Assembly: GCA_028280945.1 (NCBI GenBank)
Contig: JANQKV010000030.1
Coordinates: 1-64,000 of the forward strand
Length of the DNA stretch: 64,000 bases
Origin: Opitutaceae bacterium
GTDB lineage: Bacteria > Verrucomicrobiota > Verrucomicrobiia > Opitutales > Opitutaceae
Reading direction: 5' to 3'
Positions 9,073 to 19,400 of this stretch are shown here, piece after piece. Position 1 is the stretch's first letter. Each line of letters opens with the position of its first letter. The translations under genes and the position numbers were made by a program. Under the pieces are notes generated by a model that had not been told where the DNA came from, did no database searches, and worked only from the letters and a program-made list of their open reading frames with translations.

Positions 9073-10821
9073 TCAGGCTTCGCTGCCGGAGGTTTGCCGC
9101 TCGTAGAGGGTGCGGTAGAGGGCATTGTTCTCGAACAACTCCGCATGGGTCCCCTGGCCGACGATGCGACCGCGATCAAAAACCAGGATCGTCGAGGCAT
9201 CGCGAATCGTGCTGAAGCGGTGGGCGATGATGAGCACGGTTTTGCCCACGACCAGTTTTCGCAGGGCTTTTTGGATGGCCGCCTCGCTTTCAGTGTCGAG
9301 GGCGCTGGTGGCCTCGTCGAGAATCAGAATCGGCGCGTCGCGCAGAAATGCCCGGGCCAGGGCGAGCCTTTGCCGTTGGCCACCCGAAAGGGAGGCGCCG
9401 CGTTCGCCCACGATGGTTTCGTATCCATCGGGCAACGACAGGATGAAGTCATGGGCATAGGCCGCCTGGGCCGCATGTTCGACTTCCTGCCGTGTGGCGT
9501 CGGTTCGGCTTACGAGCAGATTGTTGAAGACGGTGTCGTCGAAGAGCACCGACTCCTGGGAGACGATGCCTATTTGTTGGCGGAGATCGGCGATGGCGAC
9601 ATCCCGGACATCCCGGCCATCGATCTTCAAACGGCCAAACGCCACCTCGTAGAAACGCGGCACCAAGTTGGCGAAGGTTGATTTGCCCGCGCCACTGGGG
9701 CCGACGAGCGCGCAGACGGTTCCGGCGGGAATCGAGGCGTTGATGTCAGTCAGCACAGTCTCGCCCTCGCGGTAGGCGAAAGAAACGCTTTCGAACGAGA
9801 GGTCACCGTGGATGTTTTCGAAGGGCTGGGGTTGAGCCGGATCCGTGATCGTGACGGGCTCGCGCAGCACCATTTCGATGCGCTCGAGAGCAGCCTGTCC
9901 CTTCTTCAACTCGTTGTTGAGCCCTCCCAGTTTCTTGATCGGTTCGTAGCTAAGGTAGAGTGCTGTGATAATTGCCAGAAATGACTCCAGCGGCACTCCG
10001 ACCCGGTATGCGTAGATCAGCGTGATCGCGATGCCGATGGCCGAGATGATTTCAATGGCGGGGTTCAGCGCCTGCTGGTATTTCACCACCTTCATCTGGA
10101 ACCGTACGAGCGCCCCGCTGATGCCGCGGAACTTTTCGACTTCGCGGTCCTCGAGTCCGAATGCCCGCACTTCACGCGCGGCGCTGAGGTTCTCACTGAA
10201 TCGTCCGGTGATCGATCCCAGCTCCGCCTGCACCTCCTGCGCTCGCCGGACGATTTTCCGACCCACAAAACGAATGGGCAGGACACAGAGCGGCACCACC
10301 GCGAGACAGACCAACACCAGGGCGACTCCCCGTTCGTTGAACGCGGTCCACACCAGGAAACCGATTGCTCCCAACAGCGTGGCGGGTTGCCGAATGATCT
10401 CGTTGGCGGCAAACGTAAGGGTAAACTGCAGCTGGTTGGTATCGGCCAGTCCACGCGAAATCAGGTCGCCGCTGGACTGCCTTTGCAGGAACGACAGGGG
10501 CAGCCGCTGCAACTTGGCGAAGAAGTCCAGCCGCAGTCTTTCCAGGACGCGCACCCCGGCAAGTTGCACCAGGTAGACATTGCCGTAGCCCGCGACTCCG
10601 CGGATCAGGAAAATAAAGGGCAGCCAGGCTGCGACGAGCAGGAGCTCCCAGGTCGTCAGGGCTTCCGCATCGCTGGCAAATACCTGAGGAAAGACCCATT
10701 TCATCATCAAAGGCAGGCCGGCTCCATTGGCCGCACCGAAGACAAGGCCACACAGCAATGCCAAAACCAGGGTGCTGCGCACCGGCTTCAGGTAGCCAAG
10801 GAACGGGCGGAAGCGCTTCAT
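9073..10821 (-). CDS. msbA: MsbA-type ABC exporter (membrane and ATPase domains fused)
   Basis: At 582 residues it matches the usual MsbA length. Residues 1-310 form the six-helix exporter domain. The ATPase domain carries Walker A GPSGAGKST (374-382), the signature LSGGQ (478-482), Walker B ILILDEATSALD (near 498-509) and the H-loop IIAHRFST. MsbA-family exporters flip lipid A core or other amphipathic substrates across the inner membrane, but related multidrug exporters share the same architecture, so the gene symbol is tentative. Its ATG overlaps the TGA of the PIN-domain toxin gene by four bases (10818-10821), so the two are translationally coupled, which is an odd pairing. A polysaccharide or lipid sugar transferase gene lies upstream on the same strand. 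Confidence 0.75.
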   Translation of the reverse strand: MKRFRPFLGYLKPVRSTLVLALLCGLVFGAANGAGLPLMMKWVFPQVFASDAEALTTWELLLVAAWLPFIFLIRGVAGYGNVYLVQLAGVRVLERLRLDFFAKLQRLPLSFLQRQSSGDLISRGLADTNQLQFTLTFAANEIIRQPATLLGAIGFLVWTAFNERGVALVLVCLAVVPLCVLPIRFVGRKIVRRAQEVQAELGSITGRFSENLSAAREVRAFGLEDREVEKFRGISGALVRFQMKVVKYQQALNPAIEIISAIGIAITLIYAYRVGVPLESFLAIITALYLSYEPIKKLGGLNNELKKGQAALERIEMVLREPVTITDPAQPQPFENIHGDLSFESVSFAYREGETVLTDINASIPAGTVCALVGPSGAGKSTFANLVPRFYEVAFGRLKIDGRDVRDVAIADLRQQIGIVSQESVLFDDTVFNNLLVSRTDATRQEVEHAAQAAYAHDFILSLPDGYETIVGERGASLSGGQRQRLALARAFLRDAPILILDEATSALDTESEAAIQKALRKLVVGKTVLIIAHRFSTIRDASTILVFDRGRIVGQGTHAELFENNALYRTLYERQTSGSEA

Positions 10822-11240
10822 TGCTTGCCTCCGGGGTAGATCAAAGGAATCACTTGGCGCCCATTTCGGCGATAGTGAAGAAAATCCGAATCCGTCGTGA
10901 AGACTTTGGAATCAGCATAGATTTCGCTCATTCGCACCATGCATGCGTCCGCAAAAGACATGGGAGTGGAGGCATATTTTTGGAGCAGTTTGCTCACGCG
11001 TTCCCAATGGGAAGAATAATTGAAGTCCACGGAGATGATCCCGTCTCGAAGCAAGGCGTGGAGACGTTGATATCCGGGATCATTGTGGTGCAGGAGAAAC
11101 GCGGTTTCAGAGATAACAGCCTCACATGTTTTTAAGGTGACGGTGATTTCCCCTAACCGGTCCACGGTCCAAGCGTGATGCTGGTCTCGTCTGTCCAACA
11201 GAGCAACCAGTGGCCCGGTATCAACGACGATGGGGTTCAC
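10818..11240 (-). CDS. PIN-domain ribonuclease toxin (VapC-like)
   Basis: The 140-residue protein begins NPIVVDTGPLVALLD, the PIN-domain opening with the first metal-binding aspartate (Asp7). The other expected acidic residues are present: Glu45 in AVISETAF, Asp98 in SFADAC and Asp117/Asp119 in VFTTDSDF. PIN toxins are Mg-dependent RNases neutralised by a partner antitoxin. The start is GTG at 11238-11240, inside the last codons of the antitoxin gene (20-base overlap), typical of toxin/antitoxin pairs. Its stop overlaps the MsbA-type start. The catalytic set looks intact, so it is probably active. Confidence 0.8.
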   Translation of the reverse strand: MNPIVVDTGPLVALLDRRDQHHAWTVDRLGEITVTLKTCEAVISETAFLLHHNDPGYQRLHALLRDGIISVDFNYSSHWERVSKLLQKYASTPMSFADACMVRMSEIYADSKVFTTDSDFLHYRRNGRQVIPLIYPGGKQ

Positions 11241-11469
11241 CGTAGCCCTCCATCGTCTTGGACCTCAGGGAAAGGTCTCCTGGACCATCGATGGAACCGA
11301 TCAAATGAGCCGCTCGGACTGCCAACGATTCCGGAGCGGGGGCGGCATCGCGATTCAGGTTTTCAAACGCCTCCCGTAGTACCGCTGATTGCGTGGTGCG
11401 GCGACACTTGGCCTCACGCTTGAGGCGAGCGTGTTGGGTGGCGGACATTTTGACCGTGACGGTGGGCAT
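11221..11469 (-). CDS. ribbon-helix-helix antitoxin (VapB/CopG-like)
   Basis: This 82-residue protein begins TVTVKMSATQHARLKREAKCRRTTQSAVLREAFENL. A short beta strand is followed by two helices, the ribbon-helix-helix DNA-binding fold of CopG-type antitoxins. The acidic/flexible tail (about residues 45-82) would wrap the PIN toxin. Antitoxins of this type usually repress their own operon. The gene is first in the pair and overlaps the toxin by 20 bases. About 65 bases separate it from the OppC-type gene upstream, enough for an independent promoter, but I cannot define one. Confidence 0.7.
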   Translation of the reverse strand: MPTVTVKMSATQHARLKREAKCRRTTQSAVLREAFENLNRDAAPAPESLAVRAAHLIGSIDGPGDLSLRSKTMEGYGEPHRR

Positions 11470-11535
11470 GAATAGTGGGTATTACCAGAGTGGCAGTGTG
11501 TCAATACGCACGCCGGGTTGTCATAAAAACAGGCT

Positions 11536-12450
11536 TCAGTCTTTCGACGCGCGAACGTCGAGGGCGTCGCGCAAGCCGTCACCGAGGAAATTGAGCGAGA
11601 ACAGGGTCAGCGAGAAAACGACGCCGGGGAACAGTAGCAGCCACGGGTATTCCTCCATCTTTTCCGCGCCGTCCTTGATCAATACGCCCCAGGAACTGAG
11701 CGGGGGTTGCACGCCAAGTCCGAGGAAGCTGAGGAAGGCTTCCAATAACATAACGGCGGGAATGGTCAGGGTGGTGTAGACGATGATCGGACCCAGGATG
11801 TTGGGGATCATGTGGCGGAAGATAATGCGTCGTTTGCCCAAGCCGATGGAGCGGGCGGCTTCGATGAACTCCATCTTTTTGAGCGACATGATTTGGCCGC
11901 GCACAATACGCGCCATGGTGAGCCACTCAACGGCGCCGATGGCCAGGAACAGCAGCCAAATGTCCCGGCCGAAAAACACCATCAACAGAATCACAAAAAT
12001 GGTGAAGGGCAGGGCATACATGATGTCGACGACGCGCATCATGACCGAGTCGAGTTTACCGCCAAAAAAGCCCGCCACCGCGCCGTAGACGACGCCAATC
12101 GTGAGGGCGACAAACGTCGCGCACAGGCCCACGCCGATGGAGATGCGTCCGCCGACCAGGAGACGCACCAGCAGGTCGCGTCCAAGTTGATCGGTGCCGA
12201 GCCAATGAGCGGCGCTCGGCGGCGAAAAGGTATTGTTGAGATTGGTTTCCTCGTAGCCGTAGGGGCTGAGGAACGGGCCAACAATGCAGGCGAAGGTAAG
12301 CACGACCAGCACACTGCCGCCGAACACCGCAAGTTTGTTTTTGGCGAGGCGGTGCCAGGCGTCTTTCCAGAGAGACGTGCCTTGTTCGATTTCTTCGGGA
12401 GGAAGCACCCGCGGCAGATCGTCGGCATGGGGGGCGAGCGGTAGGGGCAT
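11536..12450 (-). CDS. OppC/DppC-type peptide ABC permease
   Basis: The 304-residue inner-membrane protein has a cytoplasmic N-terminus and six predicted helices. It contains LGTDQLGRDLLVRLLVGGRISIGVG, the conserved OppC/DppC opening, and a cytoplasmic EAA loop at EAARSIGLGKRRIIFRHMIPNILGPIIV. It ends GDGLRDALDVRASKD, also typical. It pairs with the OppB-type permease six bases upstream to form the membrane channel of an oligopeptide or sugar-peptide importer. No solute-binding protein or OppD/F ATPase is nearby in this window, so the complete transporter must use components encoded elsewhere or beyond a rearrangement. Confidence 0.9.
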   Translation of the reverse strand: MPLPLAPHADDLPRVLPPEEIEQGTSLWKDAWHRLAKNKLAVFGGSVLVVLTFACIVGPFLSPYGYEETNLNNTFSPPSAAHWLGTDQLGRDLLVRLLVGGRISIGVGLCATFVALTIGVVYGAVAGFFGGKLDSVMMRVVDIMYALPFTIFVILLMVFFGRDIWLLFLAIGAVEWLTMARIVRGQIMSLKKMEFIEAARSIGLGKRRIIFRHMIPNILGPIIVYTTLTIPAVMLLEAFLSFLGLGVQPPLSSWGVLIKDGAEKMEEYPWLLLFPGVVFSLTLFSLNFLGDGLRDALDVRASKD

Positions 12451-12456
12451 GGCGGC

Positions 12457-13374
12457 TTAGTCGAATTTGAGTTTCGGGTTCAGCCACACCTGCACCACGT
12501 CGACGACGAGGTTTAGGACGATGATGAGGCTCGCGTAGAGGATGACGGTGCCTAGCACGAGGGTGTAGTCGCGGTTGAAGGCGCTGTTCACAAACTCGCG
12601 GCCAAGGCCGGGGATCTGAAAAATCGTTTCGATTACAAACGACCCGGTCAGGATGCCGGCGATGGCGGGGCCCAGAAACGACACGACCGGCAGCAATCCG
12701 CCACGCAGGGCGTGTCCAAAAATGACACGAATCTCACTTGCGCCCTTGGCTCGGGCGGTGCGGATGTAATCCTGATTGAGCACTTCCAGCATCCCTCCCC
12801 GCGTAAGGCGGGCGACGTAGGCGGAATAGACCAATCCTAGCGTGGCCGCGGGGAGCACGCGATCATAGCTCGTATACCAACCCGAAGCGTTGAACCAACC
12901 GAGGTGGATGGCGAAGACCAGCACCAGCAGCGGCCCCAACACAAAAGTGGGGATGCAAATTCCGGTCATGGCGACGGAGGAGCAGAAGTAGTCGAGCCAG
13001 GTATTGCGTTTCACGGCTGCGGTCACGCCGAGAGTGATGCCCAAAACCAACGCGACCGTGAGGGAGGTCAGTCCGAGTTCCAATGACACGGGGAGTTTGT
13101 CGGCAATGATCTCGTTGACCGTGCGATTGGGGTATTTGAACGACGGGCCGAAGTCGCCCTGCAGCAGCGATCCCAAGTAATCAAAATACTGCTGATACAG
13201 CGGCTTGTCCAAACCGTAGTGCGCCTCAAGGTTGGCTTTGATTTCCGGACTGACGGCTTTTTCCGACGTAAACGGTCCGCCGGGCACAAACCGGATCATA
13301 AAAAATGTCGCCGTGATGATGATCAGCAGGACCGGGATGGTCTCAAGCAGGCGGCGGGCGATAAATCGAAACAT
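12457..13374 (-). CDS. OppB/DppB-type peptide ABC permease
   Basis: This 305-residue membrane protein starts MFRFIARRLLETIPVLLIIITATFFMIRFVPGGPF, the standard OppB N-terminus with the first membrane helix. HYGLDKPLYQQYFDYLGSLLQGDFGPSF follows, then an EAA loop (YIRTARAKGASEIRVIFGHALRGGLLPVV) and an end typical of the family. It would form a heterodimer with the OppC-type protein encoded immediately downstream. Substrate specificity lies in the binding protein, which is absent here. The 123-base gap to the upstream sugar transferase gene leaves room for a promoter. Confidence 0.9.
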   Translation of the reverse strand: MFRFIARRLLETIPVLLIIITATFFMIRFVPGGPFTSEKAVSPEIKANLEAHYGLDKPLYQQYFDYLGSLLQGDFGPSFKYPNRTVNEIIADKLPVSLELGLTSLTVALVLGITLGVTAAVKRNTWLDYFCSSVAMTGICIPTFVLGPLLVLVFAIHLGWFNASGWYTSYDRVLPAATLGLVYSAYVARLTRGGMLEVLNQDYIRTARAKGASEIRVIFGHALRGGLLPVVSFLGPAIAGILTGSFVIETIFQIPGLGREFVNSAFNRDYTLVLGTVILYASLIIVLNLVVDVVQVWLNPKLKFD

Positions 13375-13497
13375 GAGTGGAGATCAAAAAGGAGGAGCGG
13401 GGGAGCAAACTCAACCTCGCAGAATCGCCAAGGCTGGTTTGGCTTCCCGGCGACCAAAAGCACAAAAACGGCCAAACACTGGCAATAATCGCCCGGA

Positions 13498-14871
13498 TCA
13501 ACGGCTGCCTTTGCCCAGGATCGCGACCGGGATCGTCGCCAGGAGAATTTTGCAATCCAGCCACAACGACCACTGGTCGATATAAGCCAGGTCCAGTCGC
13601 ACCCAATCGGCGAAATCCGCCAAGTCGCTGCGCCCGCTCACTTGCCACAGTCCGGTGAGCCCCGGTTTCACGCTCAACCTTCGTCGATCGTTGCCGCTGG
13701 CAATTTCCCGTACCTCTGCAAGTGGAAGCGGGCGCGGTCCCACCAAACTCATTTCCCCGCGCAGGACATTCCAGAGCTGGGGCAGTTCGTCCAAACTGTG
13801 CCGGCGCAGAAAACGACCCAGCGGGGTGACCCGCGGATCGTTTGTCATTTTGAAGACGGGACCTTTGAGATCGTTTTGATCGGCCAGATTTTCCCGCTCC
13901 TGCTCCGCTCCTAGGCGCATCGTGCGAAACTTCAACATGCCGAAAGCGCGCCCGTTTCTTCCTCCCCGTTGTTGGTGAAACAGGACCGGACCGCGGGAGG
14001 TGAGCCGAATCGCCCCTGCGATAATCAGGAGCAAAGGCGCGGTGAGAATGAGCAGCACGGTCGCGAACACGTAGTCGAAGACCTGTTTGATCACCAGCGC
14101 ACCGGGTGATGCCGACTGGGGGCGGACATGCAAGACCGGCTCACCGCCGAAGTCATCCACGGTGGTGTGCCAGGGTGATCCCACCGGCATGCCGGTGCGC
14201 ACCACCAGTTCCACGCCCTTTCGTTCCACCACGGCCACCAGGGGGCGCAGTCGGGTTGTATCCACTCCTTTAATACTCGCGACCACCGCGTCGATCGACT
14301 CGCGGTGGAGCAAGTCCTCCAGGTCGGCAGGGGCGAGCGTCTCCGGAGACACCGCGGCCACGGTGATGATGGACTCGCGCTCCATGCCGGTGAGGCTGGC
14401 TTGGGCGGAGCGGTTTTCGTCGGGCTGTCCCAGCCACAACACACGATGTCGCCAACGTTCGCCCCGCAGGCTCCATTGGGTGGTTTCGTGCCGCAGATAA
14501 ACCAGGAAGCCACCAAGGACGCCGACAAGGATCACCACCGACCGCGCGAATTCGGCCCGGAACAAAAACATGGCCATGATGGTGCCGAGCACGGTGAACG
14601 CGCTGGCCCGGACCACGAGCATCATGATCCCGAGGCGGGAGGTCAGGCGTGGTTGGCGATAAAACCCCTGCGAGTGCAGCATGAGCGGCCCAAACACGGC
14701 AACCCACGGAAACAACCAGAAGTAAACGTCGATGGTTTTGAGCGGAGGCAGATTGAGCACTGCCGCGGCCTGCACCCGCAGAAAATAAGCGATGCCCAGA
14801 GCCACGGCGAACAACCCGCCATCGGCGAGTTGTCCCAGGCGGGTGTGGGTTTTGCGGGCGTGGGTCAGCAT
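13498..14871 (-). CDS. undecaprenyl-phosphate sugar-1-phosphate transferase
   Basis: The 457-residue protein has four to five membrane helices in the first 130 residues. A soluble middle region with a nucleotide-binding-like fold follows, then the C-terminal bacterial sugar transferase domain after a further membrane segment ([22 protein letters not shown], about 265-290). The domain shows [16 protein letters not shown] and [26 protein letters not shown], the catalytic signature of WbaP/WcaJ-type enzymes. These transfer a sugar-1-phosphate from a nucleotide sugar to undecaprenyl phosphate, the first step of exopolysaccharide or O-antigen assembly. No glycosyltransferases or polymerase flank it, so it may be an orphan initiating enzyme. 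Confidence 0.85.
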   Translation of the reverse strand: MLTHARKTHTRLGQLADGGLFAVALGIAYFLRVQAAAVLNLPPLKTIDVYFWLFPWVAVFGPLMLHSQGFYRQPRLTSRLGIMMLVVRASAFTVLGTIMAMFLFRAEFARSVVILVGVLGGFLVYLRHETTQWSLRGERWRHRVLWLGQPDENRSAQASLTGMERESIITVAAVSPETLAPADLEDLLHRESIDAVVASIKGVDTTRLRPLVAVVERKGVELVVRTGMPVGSPWHTTVDDFGGEPVLHVRPQSASPGALVIKQVFDYVFATVLLILTAPLLLIIAGAIRLTSRGPVLFHQQRGGRNGRAFGMLKFRTMRLGAEQERENLADQNDLKGPVFKMTNDPRVTPLGRFLRRHSLDELPQLWNVLRGEMSLVGPRPLPLAEVREIASGNDRRRLSVKPGLTGLWQVSGRSDLADFADWVRLDLAYIDQWSLWLDCKILLATIPVAILGKGSR

Positions 14872-14940
14872 GGGACGGTGTTGTTGACTAGTTCATGCCT
14901 GGGGTGGGGCGGCGCAAGTCGCCAGTCGCGGCCTCGCCAT

Positions 14941-16020
14941 TCATGTCGTGGTTTTTGCCGGCGCCTTTTTCCTGCGGGCAACGGGCCGTTTTTGTGGTCG
15001 TTTGCGCACGGAAGGGCCATCAACCCACGTTCCGGAAATGAGGGTGAGCAAGGGGAAGGGCAGAGCGCCGAACTGGTTTCGATTGAGCTGATCAACCACC
15101 ACATCACCCGCCGTAATGGCGGCATTCCCCCAATGCGGATCCACTCCGGCGAATCTCCCTTCATCTTCCGCATGCCAGCCCAAATGCACAAATCCAAGGT
15201 CCTGCGGCACTCGCAGGTTAAGCCGCTCCAGCATCGCGGGCAGACTCACCACATTGGAGAGAATGACATCGGGCCGGTGTTTTTTGAGCCAGCGCGAGAA
15301 CTCCGCTTGCTGCCCGCGAAAATTCATGCCTGCCGGGAACATTTCTATGCGGTCACGCGCATCCAGTTGCTTTTGCGTGATGAACAAGGCGGCCTCGCGC
15401 TTGAACCGGATGACTTCCTCCACCGCTTGGGGCACAACCAAGCCGACTCGATGGTAACCCCGGCTGAGGACTTCCTCAGCGGCGATCAACACGTTGGAGA
15501 ACTGATCCACGGCTACGTTATGCAGTTCTTTGTGCCGGGGGGTTGAGCCCACGATGACGCTGGCGAATTCGCCGAGATCCAAACCTTCGTAGGCAAGGGC
15601 ACTGAAGATCTGCTCAAACACCACGGCGCGGATGCCGCGCGCCCGCAGGATCTCCTGCAGTCGCTTGGGTGAGAAGCCCTCGTTGTCCACGTAGAAGTTC
15701 TCGACCCGGTAGCCACGATGTTCGAGGTGGGCATGCAGTCTGTCTTTGAGCACGGTAAGGTTGCGTGCCCTGAAACCGGCTCGCGGCAGGCGGTGCACGA
15801 GAGCGACCACCGGGGAGTAGCTGGTTGGGCGGCGCAGACGGAGGTCGGTCATGAGCGCTGAAATCAAAGGGTGCGGGGTGTAGCCCATGCGGTCGGCGAT
15901 CCGCACGATGCGCTTTCGGGTGGCTTCGCTCTGACCTTTGGCTCCGCGGAGGGCTCGACTGGCCGTGGCCTTCGAAACCCCAGCCGCCCGGGCGATGTCT
16001 TCAATGGTGGGACGATCCAT
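14941..16020 (-). CDS. LacI-family transcriptional regulator
   Basis: I start at the ATG at 16018-16020, giving 359 residues beginning MDRPTIEDIARAAGVSKATASRALRG, the canonical LacI helix-turn-helix and hinge start. Longer frames beginning at 16035 or at a GTG at 16074 run through a palindrome and are less likely. The rest is a periplasmic-binding-protein-like effector domain (about 60-335) followed by a basic tail (KRPQKRPVARRKK). The gene is divergent from the TonB-dependent receptor, so it probably controls the polysaccharide locus and itself. A perfect inverted repeat at 16037-16052 just upstream of its start is the best operator candidate. The effector sugar is unknown. Confidence 0.88.
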   Translation of the reverse strand: MDRPTIEDIARAAGVSKATASRALRGAKGQSEATRKRIVRIADRMGYTPHPLISALMTDLRLRRPTSYSPVVALVHRLPRAGFRARNLTVLKDRLHAHLEHRGYRVENFYVDNEGFSPKRLQEILRARGIRAVVFEQIFSALAYEGLDLGEFASVIVGSTPRHKELHNVAVDQFSNVLIAAEEVLSRGYHRVGLVVPQAVEEVIRFKREAALFITQKQLDARDRIEMFPAGMNFRGQQAEFSRWLKKHRPDVILSNVVSLPAMLERLNLRVPQDLGFVHLGWHAEDEGRFAGVDPHWGNAAITAGDVVVDQLNRNQFGALPFPLLTLISGTWVDGPSVRKRPQKRPVARRKKAPAKTTT

Positions 16021-16036
16021 GATGAGTGCAGGCATA

Positions 16037-16052
16037 ACGTAACGGGTTACGT
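16037..16052. promoter_or_regulatory. putative LacI-type operator palindrome
   Basis: ACGTAAC-GG-GTTACGT is a 7+7 inverted repeat around two central bases, the size and shape of LacI-family operators. It lies 17 bases upstream of the preferred LacI start, where a bound repressor would block transcription or initiation. Two further CGTTAC half-like sequences occur at about 16145-16162 in the same divergent region. The assignment rests on symmetry and position only. Confidence 0.5.
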
Positions 16053-16416
16053 GGTGCAACCCTTGTGAGGGCACCTCATCACTTGGCAGTTTGTGGATGA
16101 AGCCGATGCCCTGCGCATCGTTTTAATCCCTCACCCTAACCCGCTCCGTTACCCCGTTACCCCAGTTTGATCGTGGATCCGATCATTCAGATTCGTCGTC
16201 CATTCCGGACCAAGGATAAGACGCTGCCGATCACAGTCCTCGATTTGGTGACCGGGTAGTAGAGTCATCCCGATTCCCCCTAACCCCGTTTGTTTGTTTC
16301 GTTTGCGACCTCTCCGCCAGCTTCGGGCCCTGCGGCCCGATGTGTTTCGGAAAGCCCCTGCGAAACTGACGCCGCCCGAGAGCCACCTCTCGGCATTACC
16401 TAACAAACCCAAACCC
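16053..16416. promoter_or_regulatory. divergent regulatory region and structured receptor leader
   Basis: This non-coding stretch lies between the LacI gene and the receptor start. It contains repeated CCGTTACCCC units at about 16147-16163 that share the CGTTAC half of the palindrome. The part nearest the receptor holds two hairpins: CGGGCC/GGCCCG at 16324-16339, and CCGAGAG/CTCTCGG with a 4-base loop around 16376-16393, only about 20 bases before the ATG. An in-frame extension of the receptor frame back to 16294 runs through both hairpins and is probably untranslated leader. I could not define a -35/-10 pair confidently. Confidence 0.4.
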
Positions 16417-19400
16417 ATGACCTATCAAAACATCGCCCCAGCGAAGTCGTTTCGGCGGGCTTGTGTTTTCGCCCTCTGTGGTGGACTCATGCTCTCACCG
16501 GCCGCTTTCGCTCAGCAAACCTCGGAAGAGGATATCGAAGACGACGAGTCCATCATCACTCTATCGCCGTTCGAAATCGAAGCCGAGACCGGTTGGATTG
16601 CCACCGAAACCCTCGCCGGCAGCCGCCTGAAGACCGACTTCAAAGACATTGCCGCCCAAGTTGACACCATGACCATGGATTTCATGGATGATTTTGCCGT
16701 TAACAGTGTTGAAGAGGCACTCATCTATTCGGCCAATGTCTCCAGCCCCGAAGATCGCATCACCGGCAACGGCGATGGTTTCGGCACCGGCCAGATCAAC
16801 AATTTTTCGCAGATCCGCGGCATCGGCGGGGGCACGAACTCCCGCGAGTTTTTCGCCGCTTCCATGCCGACCGATAACTACAATCTGTCTCGGGTGACCA
16901 TTGCATCCGGTCCCCAGTCCATCCTCTTTGGCACGGGCAGCCCGGCCGGCGTGCTCGACGTAAGCCTCAGCCGCGCCAGTCTCACCGCCGACGGTGGCAA
17001 GGTCGAAGCATCTTGGGATAACTTTGGATCCCATCGCTACGTTTTCGACTACAACAAAGTCGTGATCGAAGATGTGCTGGGACTGCGCGTTGCCGCCCTC
17101 AATGAAGATCGTAAAATGGAGTGGGAGCCTAACTTCGACAAAGAGGAGCGGGTCTATGCAACCGCCACGTTTCGCCCTTTTAAACGCACCACCCTGAGCG
17201 TGCACTACGAGGAAGCCAGCCGCGAACCCAACCGCGTGAATCGCTTTGTGCCATTCGACAACGCTCAGGCCTGGATCCAAAATGGCAGTCCTGCCTTTGA
17301 TAACGGGCCCAATGCGGACTGGAGTAACCTTCCGGAAATCTTTAACCGAGGCAGCCACCACCCGGTGCTCCTTATCGACGACCAAGGCAACTCGACCAAT
17401 CCCATCTCCTACCGCAACACGGTCACGGTTGTTTCAATGCAGGACCTCCCCGGGATTCCCCTGTTGGATCAGCAAGCCGATAACTGGACGCTGACCAACC
17501 TGGATCTGTTTCCGGACGCGCTGCTCGACAGCCACATCGCCGGGCTCGCCGATGTGGATGACTGGGACGGGGACCACCTCAACATTTTCTTCGAACAACA
17601 GCTCGCGAAAAACTGGTTCATTAATGCCGCCTACAACAAGGAGGAGTTGGAGATCAATTCGTGGAGCCCCGGCACCGGCAGCCGCACCATCAATGTCGAT
17701 CCGAACCTGTATCTGCCGGACGGGGTGACTCCAAATCCACACTTTGGTGAGTTTTACACCCAGGGAAACAGCAACTTTTCGGAAACCCTGCGTTCCCGCG
17801 AAAACTGGCGTGTGCTGATGTCCTACGAATTGGATTTCACCGAAAGAAGTAATTGGTTTCTCAACTTCCTGGGTCGCCAGCGCTTTGGCGGTATGGTTTC
17901 AGAGGACCGCTACGTAAGTGAAGGTCAACAGGGATTCGGTTACCGCATGTTTCTCAACGATGTTGGTGATACGCCCCTCATCGAGGGCAGCACATTTCCT
18001 CAGCCGGGTGCCCGACAATGGGCCAGCAACGGCAGCCGACGGCTCAATACCCGCCAGTATCTCACTGCTGCCAATGGCTATTTTGCGGTCCGGCCAAATC
18101 TTGAATTGGATGGTCGCCCCTACACCTTTGTGGATTCCGCCGGGGTTCCCTACACGATCGATCCGATCAATAATGGACTGAAGACCGTTGACGGTCACCG
18201 CATGATCTCGGGCAACGGTCCCCAGATGGAGTGGCAGGATCAAAAGACCTCCCAGATCTCCTACCAGGGCTTCTTCTGGGACAATCGTATCGTCCTGACC
18301 TACGGTTATCGCGATGATGAGTCCGAGGGACGTGACACCGCCGAAACCACCCCGGGGCGCGATACGCGCGACACCGGCCTCTGGCCTTACTTCAAGGATG
18401 TGGAGTGGGGTGGCTATCGTGAAGCCCAATCCGGTGAGACCTCCACCCGGGGCATCATCGTGCGTCCGGTTGAATGGGTGAGTTTTTTCTACAATGACTC
18501 CGACACTTGGCAGCCCAACATCGGCCGCTGGAGCCCTTATGGACACGAATATCCCGGAGCCGAGGGAGAGGGTGAGGACTATGGCGTGCGACTCGACCTC
18601 TTTGACAACAAGCTGTCTATCAAGTGGAACGAGTTTGACATGACGGCCGGGCCTTCCCGAGCGGCCAACACGCCGTTCAACCGTTGGCGCGATCCGGTTT
18701 GGAATGTTGAAAATCGGTGGCGTCAATTGGTGGACACAGTCACTTACCCTGGCCAGGATGAGGGTGGATTTCGGGAACGGGGGCGTGCCCTCTATTGGGT
18801 CATGAGCGACAATACGTCCAAAGGTCGCGAGATTTCCATTCAAGCTTCTCCAATTCGTAATCTGAACCTTCGCTTCACTTACTCCGACCGCGAAGCCATC
18901 GAATCAAACATTGCGTTGGACTGGTTTGCTTGGGTCGATGAACGGCTGCCCGTCTGGCAAGCCCTCAATGTGCCGGAAGGTGGCTGGGGTCAGTCCACCG
19001 AAATCAGAGACAATGACGGTAACCTCATTGAGGTAGTTCCCGGTCGGGACATGAACAACGACGGCACCATCGGAACCTGGACCTGGGATACCGCCTGGTA
19101 CAACAACGACAACCCCGAGGGTAATCCCGACGACGGCAATCGATTCCTGTCGGAATACTACAACGAGGTTACCGTAGGTGGTCGCGATGGCGCCAGCGTC
19201 ATCAAGGCGCTCGATGGCAAGGCCAACGAGTTTGACCGCGCCAAACGCTGGAATTTCAACGTCAGCTATCGTTTCTCGGAAGGCCGTTTGAAGGGCTTCA
19301 CCGTTGGTGGAGCTGCTCGCTGGCGGGACGCTCCGCTGGTCGGTTATGCGTCGATCGATGTTGATGGCAACGACGTCCTCGACCTCGCGACCCCGTATTA

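Noticed and set aside
14305..15546. Plus-strand open frame of 413 codons
   Set aside because: It spans parts of the sugar transferase and LacI genes in antisense; frames like this arise from high GC codon bias.
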